A stretch of 50,441 bases of DNA from positions 1 through 50,441 of the forward strand of contig DXAK01000035.1 in NCBI GenBank assembly GCA_019117065.1, read 5' to 3'. Both the position numbers and the translations under genes were made by a program. Positions 46,394 through 50,441 of the stretch are shown here, piece after piece (within the stretch, counting starts at the first letter, position 1; each line of letters begins with the position of its first letter). Source of the DNA: Candidatus Mediterraneibacter pullicola (GTDB taxonomy: Bacteria > Bacillota > Clostridia > Lachnospirales > Lachnospiraceae). The notes under the pieces were generated by a model. The model saw nothing but the letters and a program-made list of their open reading frames with translations, was not told the DNA's origin and searched no databases.

Positions 46394-47260
46394 TTATTTT
46401 TCCTCTCCTCTGACACACATACGCCGTATTCCTTTTAAATACTCTGATACTTCTTCTAACGGGCGTCCTTCCTGAAGAAATCGGATATACGCGCTGCCGA
46501 TCATAAAAGAATCCGCTCCTGATCTTTTTACCTTGCGGATATCTTCTTCACCGGAGATTCCACAGACAATCGAGACACTGCAGTCCATATTCCCTTGCTG
46601 TTCCATCATATTTTTCACACGGGACACTGCTTCTCTTAGCTGTTCGTCTGTCAGCTTCACATCCGAGCCAGACTGTCCGCCGGGAGCATTCATGACAAAC
46701 ACAAATCCCCTGCCGTATTCCGCGATTTTACACAACATCTCATATTCTGGTGTTCCTTCCGGAGCCGTAGCTATCTCATAGGAAACGGCCAAGATCAAAT
46801 GTCTGCCATGCTCTACACAATATTTATAAAATCCAAACTTATCATCTGTAGAAAGAAGAGGATAATTCGGTATATCAAATCCGTCTACGTCCGCAGCTTC
46901 CGACAATTCCAGAAAACGTCCTTGTCCCATGGTAGCCGCCGTATCATACAATGTCATATCAATCAGAGGTACGTCCGGATAAGCTTCCCGCAGTTCCCTG
47001 ATAAATTCAAAAATTTGTTCTCTCGTAACTTTCGCATTCCGTGGAGCGCGTGCTGCAAGCTGCAGCACACGTCCTTCCATCCACGGCATCCAGTTCGGAA
47101 TATGTACCATAACGATATCTACTCCGGAAGCGATCATCATATCAGCGATCTCCCGGCTTTTTCTCATAGACTGCGGATCAATTGGAACAAGTCCGATAAA
47201 AGCAACTCTTCCCTCCTGCCGGGCTCTTTCAATAGTCTTGTTGATGCGGTTTATCTTCAT
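46394..47260 (-). CDS. tryptophan synthase alpha-like protein 3 (catalytic pair lost)
   Basis: A 288-aa TrpA-like TIM barrel. The phosphate-binding tail VCGISGEEDIRKVKRSGADS and MIGSAYIRF is kept. At the Glu49 and Asp60 equivalents it has Met51 and Glu62, in VMVHIPNWMPWMEGR. Like TrpA-like 2 it carries the PWM-x-G variant, so the two form one subgroup. The start overlaps the TrpB-like stop by one base (TGATG), with GGAGGTG just upstream: tight coupling suggests the proteins are made in fixed proportion and may form a complex, as TrpA and TrpB do. Confidence 0.85.
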   Translation of the reverse strand: MKINRINKTIERARQEGRVAFIGLVPIDPQSMRKSREIADMMIASGVDIVMVHIPNWMPWMEGRVLQLAARAPRNAKVTREQIFEFIRELREAYPDVPLIDMTLYDTAATMGQGRFLELSEAADVDGFDIPNYPLLSTDDKFGFYKYCVEHGRHLILAVSYEIATAPEGTPEYEMLCKIAEYGRGFVFVMNAPGGQSGSDVKLTDEQLREAVSRVKNMMEQQGNMDCSVSIVCGISGEEDIRKVKRSGADSFMIGSAYIRFLQEGRPLEEVSEYLKGIRRMCVRGEEK

Positions 47261-48294
47261 CAGACTGCACCTCCCCAGCGTAATGAACGCACAATCACGA
47301 GGGGCTGGCCTTTTGCAGGATTGTTTTCACAATAGGCAAGCGCCGCCATACTCTGAAGGGATAACGGACTGGATGGATCTGTCTCTACTTCTGCGTTCTG
47401 TCCTTGAGCCTGAATAGATTCCCGTGGTTCCATCCGAACACGGCGAACCCTGCCTTGGTCTTCCAGTTCCGCCAGCTCCGCCGCAATCACTCGGTCTGTA
47501 ATATTGTTACGGAGTACCTTCGTAAACGACCCGCAATAGCTATCAAGTTCTTCTTCTAGTTCTGGCTCGGTATCACATTCCACGCATACAAATTCCGTGT
47601 CCCAGTCTGCCGCTGTCGCCACTGCCAACGCCTCTGTCCCACTGATAGTGGGAATAATAATACGTTGTATACTTCCATATTTCTGTTTTACCTCCGCCAT
47701 CATATCTCTGCGGAAGTCAGCCGCAAAAGCAGCGGCTATATTAGTCTGTGGAAACGCGCCCACATTACTGCGGCATAGTATCAGGTGTTTCTCCTCTGGC
47801 GCGGATATCCACGCCTGGAATGCATACATCTCAGGTAGATTGAATACTTCATTGCACATTTCTGTATTCAGCGTCGCCCCCATCAGTTCCAACTGATCCG
47901 TCAGGGATCGGATACCACTTAGTTCTCGGGAGAGAAACAACTGTAAAGGCACTTGCAGATCTGCGCATACACGGGCACATAGCCATGCCTCGTCCGCGTA
48001 TCTAGCACCGCATACAGCCGATTTTCCCAAATATTTCCCCAGCAGCGCTGTTCCAAGGAGCGGGCCATAATTTTCATCTATATGACATACGATTCTGGCA
48101 TGCTCCACATCCTCTGTAAAGCGGCACTTTCCGCTCGTGTATTTTGCCTTTAACTTCTGGTATTCTTCCTGAAATCTGGCATCCGCAACAATCTCGCAAA
48201 ATTTTCTATAGTAACGGTCGCAGGATAACGTAAATGCATCTGAAATAAAGCAACCCCCATACTTCCCATACCAGACATTTCCATTATAATCCAC
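47260..48294 (-). CDS. tryptophan synthase beta-like protein lacking the PLP lysine
   Basis: A 344-aa protein whose order of motifs follows TrpB: WYGKYGGCFISD near residue 8 (TrpB YFGEFGGMYVP), FQEEYQKLKAKYTSGK (FQ...L..YAGRP), LLGTALLGKYLGKSAVCGA near residue 80 (LGQALLAKRMGKTEI), DQLELMGATL (MRLMGAEV), and a C-terminal MAALAYCENNPAKGQPLVIV ([22 protein letters not shown]). The PLP-binding HKTNQ is replaced by ENYGP, with Asn75 at the lysine position, and the GGGSN phosphate loop by PTISG, so it should not bind PLP as TrpB does. It starts at GTG 48294. Homology is judged by eye, not by a search. Confidence 0.75.
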   Translation of the reverse strand: MDYNGNVWYGKYGGCFISDAFTLSCDRYYRKFCEIVADARFQEEYQKLKAKYTSGKCRFTEDVEHARIVCHIDENYGPLLGTALLGKYLGKSAVCGARYADEAWLCARVCADLQVPLQLFLSRELSGIRSLTDQLELMGATLNTEMCNEVFNLPEMYAFQAWISAPEEKHLILCRSNVGAFPQTNIAAAFAADFRRDMMAEVKQKYGSIQRIIIPTISGTEALAVATAADWDTEFVCVECDTEPELEEELDSYCGSFTKVLRNNITDRVIAAELAELEDQGRVRRVRMEPRESIQAQGQNAEVETDPSSPLSLQSMAALAYCENNPAKGQPLVIVRSLRWGGAV

Positions 48295-48330
48295 TGTGTA
48301 TCTTCCACCTTTCTCTCGAAACAGGTTCGC

Positions 48331-48618
48331 TCATCCCATCAGGATTTCATAAATCTGTTCATAAACTTTATCAACGCCTACCCCTGTAAGTAGCGCAGCT
48401 GCAGACACTGTCGGAACATCTACCTCCGGCAGGCGTGTGGCTGAAGCAATCAGATCCGGTTTCAAGCTTTCTGCCTTTGACCTCACCTCAACAACCTTGC
48501 AGGTATCGATCTTACAATCAACTCCTTTTCCTTTTAGATATTTTTCAATTTTCATCGCAATGTTTCTAGAAGTCACTCCGCCTGTACCACAGGCTACAAT
48601 AATATGTTTCTGTTCCAT
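48331..48618 (-). CDS. PTS EIIB component, galactitol type
   Basis: A 95-aa GatB-like EIIB that carries phosphate to the substrate during uptake. The phosphocysteine is Cys10 in HIIVACGTGGVTSRNIA. The ATG at 48618 has AAAGGAG 9 bases before it and gives the usual family length; an ATG 11 codons upstream would lie within the end of the EIIC region and has no ribosome site. It follows EIIC by 25 bases. Confidence 0.94.
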   Translation of the reverse strand: MEQKHIIVACGTGGVTSRNIAMKIEKYLKGKGVDCKIDTCKVVEVRSKAESLKPDLIASATRLPEVDVPTVSAAALLTGVGVDKVYEQIYEILMG

Positions 48619-48643
48619 AGTTAAATGCTCCTTTCTCTTTTGT

Positions 48644-49903
48644 CTATCCAAATAGATTCAGAATCTGAGCAATGATCCAGCTCACCCACGTGGAAGCTCC
48701 GCCCACTGATGTAGAAACAGAATCAAAGGGAAGTCCGTTCGCCGCTGCGGCAGCCGTATACATATCCGCAGTTGCTGTACAAACATACAAAGCAATAATA
48801 AATACAAAAATACCTGCTATAAATCCCCTGAAAATATTCTTTTTACAGAAAGGCATACAACAACTCACAAGGAAGGGACATGCAATCGCCAGATCTGCCA
48901 GCGGCATTACACGGTTGCCCGGAAGAATGAATGCTAACAGAATCACGACCGGTACCAGCAGAATTCCTGTAGCCATAGCATCCGGCATTCCTACAAGAAT
49001 CGCGGCATCCAGACCAATGTTCAGCTGACGGTGGAGGAATTTCTCCGTAGTTTCACGCATACCATCCGCAACCGGCTGTATTCCTTCAATCAATGTACCC
49101 AGCATCTTCGGGAAGAGAATCATAAATGCTGCGATTGTTGCTGCAAGCTCAACACATTCTCCAAACGACATTCTTGCCACAACTCCAAATACAATTCCCA
49201 TCACAAAGCCGATTGTAGAAGGCTGGACAAGTCCGCCGAACTTTTCTTCGATCTTTTCCGGACTCCAGTCAATCTTGCGCAGCGGAGGAATCTTTTCAAT
49301 TACATAATTGACCAGTATACCAACCGGAGCAAACACCACTGCATTTCCGTGTGGTATCGATACACCGTCCAGCCCGTATGCTTTCTGAATTGCTGGCGCG
49401 GTAAAATCAGCAAATTTCAAAATAATGATCTCTGTAATAACAAAACCCACCACCGCAAGTGGAATATTCCCTGTCGTACCGTATATATACGCAGACGTCA
49501 GAGCCATTACAAAATAGTTAAAAATATCCACGTCAAAGGTGTTGGTCAGCTTCAATAAGATCATCACAACGTTTACAATCAATCCGATCGGAAGAAGCAG
49601 TGCATAAAAACTCAATGGGAACGTCACATAGGACTGTACCGAACCAATTCCCAGATCAACGACATCCAGCTTCATGCCTGTAGAATTGATGATTTCTGTC
49701 AAAACAGGAACTGCCGCACCTGCAAACATACCAACCATCGTATTCAATCCGATCATTCCTGCCGCCACATAGATGGACGACTTCAATGCTGCCATTGGTT
49801 TCAGCCTTGCCAATATCAATCCGATCAGAAAGATACCGATCATGATCATAACTGTTGAAGGAAGTGCTGCATACCAATTCAGTGCCTCCATAAAGTAACT
49901 CAT
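48644..49903 (-). CDS. PTS EIIC component, galactitol type
   Basis: A 419-aa membrane channel of the GatC/EIIC-Gat family with about ten to twelve hydrophobic segments. Family features include an early LARLKPMAALKSSIYVAAGM, the IPHGNAVVFAPVG region near residue 190, and the LNIGLDAAILVGMPDAMATG loop near residue 300. It takes up and, with EIIB, phosphorylates its substrate, presumably a polyol or related compound. It is the first gene of the ten-gene operon, with GGAGG 7 bases before the ATG and an inverted repeat in its leader. Confidence 0.95.
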   Translation of the reverse strand: MSYFMEALNWYAALPSTVMIMIGIFLIGLILARLKPMAALKSSIYVAAGMIGLNTMVGMFAGAAVPVLTEIINSTGMKLDVVDLGIGSVQSYVTFPLSFYALLLPIGLIVNVVMILLKLTNTFDVDIFNYFVMALTSAYIYGTTGNIPLAVVGFVITEIIILKFADFTAPAIQKAYGLDGVSIPHGNAVVFAPVGILVNYVIEKIPPLRKIDWSPEKIEEKFGGLVQPSTIGFVMGIVFGVVARMSFGECVELAATIAAFMILFPKMLGTLIEGIQPVADGMRETTEKFLHRQLNIGLDAAILVGMPDAMATGILLVPVVILLAFILPGNRVMPLADLAIACPFLVSCCMPFCKKNIFRGFIAGIFVFIIALYVCTATADMYTAAAAANGLPFDSVSTSVGGASTWVSWIIAQILNLFG

Positions 49904-49941
49904 AAAAATACCTCCATTCTCTTTTGTTTCGATTTTCTATA

Positions 49942-49971
49942 AAATAAGAATATCATTCGGTATTCTTATTT
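49942..49971. promoter_or_regulatory. inverted repeat in the leader of the PTS operon
   Basis: AAATAAGAATA and TATTCTTATTT form a perfect 11-bp inverted repeat around an 8-base centre, about 40 bases before the EIIC start. It may be the operator of the operon's PRD regulator or an RNA hairpin; it lacks a GC-rich stem, so it is not a normal terminator. Confidence 0.6.
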
Positions 49972-49997
49972 GAAAGATTCGATTTGTTCCGCTATTT

Positions 49998-50025
49998 ATT
50001 CTGCAAAAATGAAACTATCTGACAA
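49998..50025 (-). promoter_or_regulatory. probable promoter of the PTS operon
   Basis: On the minus strand TTGTCA, 16 bases, CAGAAT. The weak -10 fits a promoter that needs an activator such as the PRD regulator. The rest of 49904-50074 is AT-rich, without a gene. Confidence 0.45.
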
Positions 50026-50074
50026 ATATGAGGGGTTTTATTCCGCAGAGCAGTTCAAAAAATTTATAAGAAAA

Positions 50075-50100
50075 TAAAAAAACCGCACAAAAGTGCGGTT
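50075..50100 (-). terminator. second rRNA operon terminator
   Basis: AACCGCAC / GTGCGGTT stem with a 4-base loop and a run of T's on the minus strand. It is the distal of two tandem terminators after the 23S gene and insulates the PTS operon from rRNA transcription. Confidence 0.9.
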
Positions 50101-50104
50101 ATAC

Positions 50105-50146
50105 TCAAAAAGCTTCTGGATTTTATAATAAATCCAGAAGGCTTTT
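50105..50146 (-). terminator. first rRNA operon terminator
   Basis: An 11-bp stem CTTCTGGATTT / AAATCCAGAAG with a 6-base loop, followed by CTTTTTG on the minus strand. T-runs on both sides make it potentially bidirectional. Between it and the 23S end (50147-50330) lie two small hairpins, CGCCTG / CAGGCG and ACCC-GGAA-GGGT, but no tRNA or 5S sequence that I can recognise. Confidence 0.85.
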
Positions 50147-50330
50147 TCTAATCAAAAAACACACCCAGAAAATTATTCTTCCGGATGTGCCCTCTCATTC
50201 CTGTGTAAATGTCTATATACCCTGAAAACTACATACAAAGAATGATCATCCATTTTTTACCCTTCCGGGTACCGTCCATGCTAACCGCCTGAAATACAGG
50301 CGCTAAGCAACGACATGCCTATTCCCGCTT

Positions 50331-50441
50331 TGGTTATGCCCTCGACCTATTAGTAACAGTCAGCTCCATGTGTTACCACACTTCCACCTCTGCCCTATCT
50401 ACCTCGTCGTCTTCAAGGGGTCTTACTAACTTGACGTTATG
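50331..50441 (-). rRNA. rrl: 23S ribosomal RNA, 3' end (partial)
   Basis: The minus strand reads the conserved 23S 3' terminus, including GTAAGACCCCTTGAAGACGA, GGTAGATAGG, GTAACACATGGAGCTGAC and TACTAATAGGTCGAGGGC. The rest of the gene lies beyond the window edge. The exact 3' end is placed at about 50331 by analogy with the terminal helix. Confidence 0.93.

Noticed and set aside
44208-48294. A normal trpBA tryptophan biosynthesis operon
   Set aside because: No trpE, D, C or F is present, the beta-like protein lacks the PLP lysine, two alpha-like proteins lack the catalytic pair, and the genes are interleaved with PTS components.
49972-50074. Sigma-54 promoter for the PTS operon
   Set aside because: No GG-N10-GC spacing is present, and the regulator lacks an AAA+ sigma-54 activator domain.
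50147-50330. A tRNA or 5S rRNA in the 23S trailer
   Set aside because: Only two short hairpins are seen; there is no cloverleaf, no TTCGA-type T-loop and no 5S core.

Overview
The window looks like a chromosomal segment of a gut-type Clostridia, most likely Lachnospiraceae (Bacillota). The reasons are the era-yqzL-recO-glyS order, a SleB-type cell wall hydrolase, two ECF S-components (one under an FMN riboswitch), a YtrA-type GntR/ABC module, an M16C peptidase, PPDK, and AGGAGG ribosome sites with many TTGACA-17-TATAAT-type promoters. The taxon is an inference from gene content and style. Most genes are on the minus strand; only bioY and the folate operon (35.1-39.3 kb) are on the plus strand.

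Layout. 0-9.6 kb: ppdK, a YibE/F-family membrane protein, and a 1,863-codon cell-wall-anchored PHP-domain protein split by an in-frame TAG. 9.8-14 kb: an anaerobic CO dehydrogenase operon (cooS, cooF, FAD/NAD oxidoreductase) behind an Fe-S type Rrf2 regulator. 14-18 kb: an M18 aminopeptidase and glyS, separated by a compact REP-associated transposase element with nested palindromes at both ends. 18-24.6 kb: recO, a 57-aa yqzL, era, an M16C peptidase and enolase. 24.8-31.4 kb: a GNAT acetyltransferase, glycerate kinase, SleB-like hydrolase, ribU with its riboswitch, a three-gene J-domain/DUF5685 cluster and bioY. 31.5-35 kb: a GntR-ATPase-permease ABC module. 35.1-39.3 kb: folC-folE-HD-folP-folBK. 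39.5-40.7 kb: an orphan branched-chain amino acid binding lipoprotein. 40.8-49.9 kb: a ten-gene PTS operon. The window ends in the 3' end of a 23S rRNA gene with two tandem terminators.

The most striking region is the PTS operon. In transcription order it encodes a galactitol-type EIIC, an EIIB, a protein with the outline of tryptophan synthase beta but without its PLP lysine, two TrpA-like barrels that have lost the TrpA catalytic Glu/Asp pair, an EIIA, a third TrpA-like protein that keeps that pair at exactly Glu49 and Asp60, a PRD/EIIB/EIIA regulator, a dedicated HPr and a Cof-type HAD phosphatase. No other trp gene is nearby. The sequence supports a catabolic or sensing system in which a PTS-imported phosphorylated compound is handled by a re-purposed tryptophan synthase alpha/beta-type complex. 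The substrate cannot be read from the sequence.
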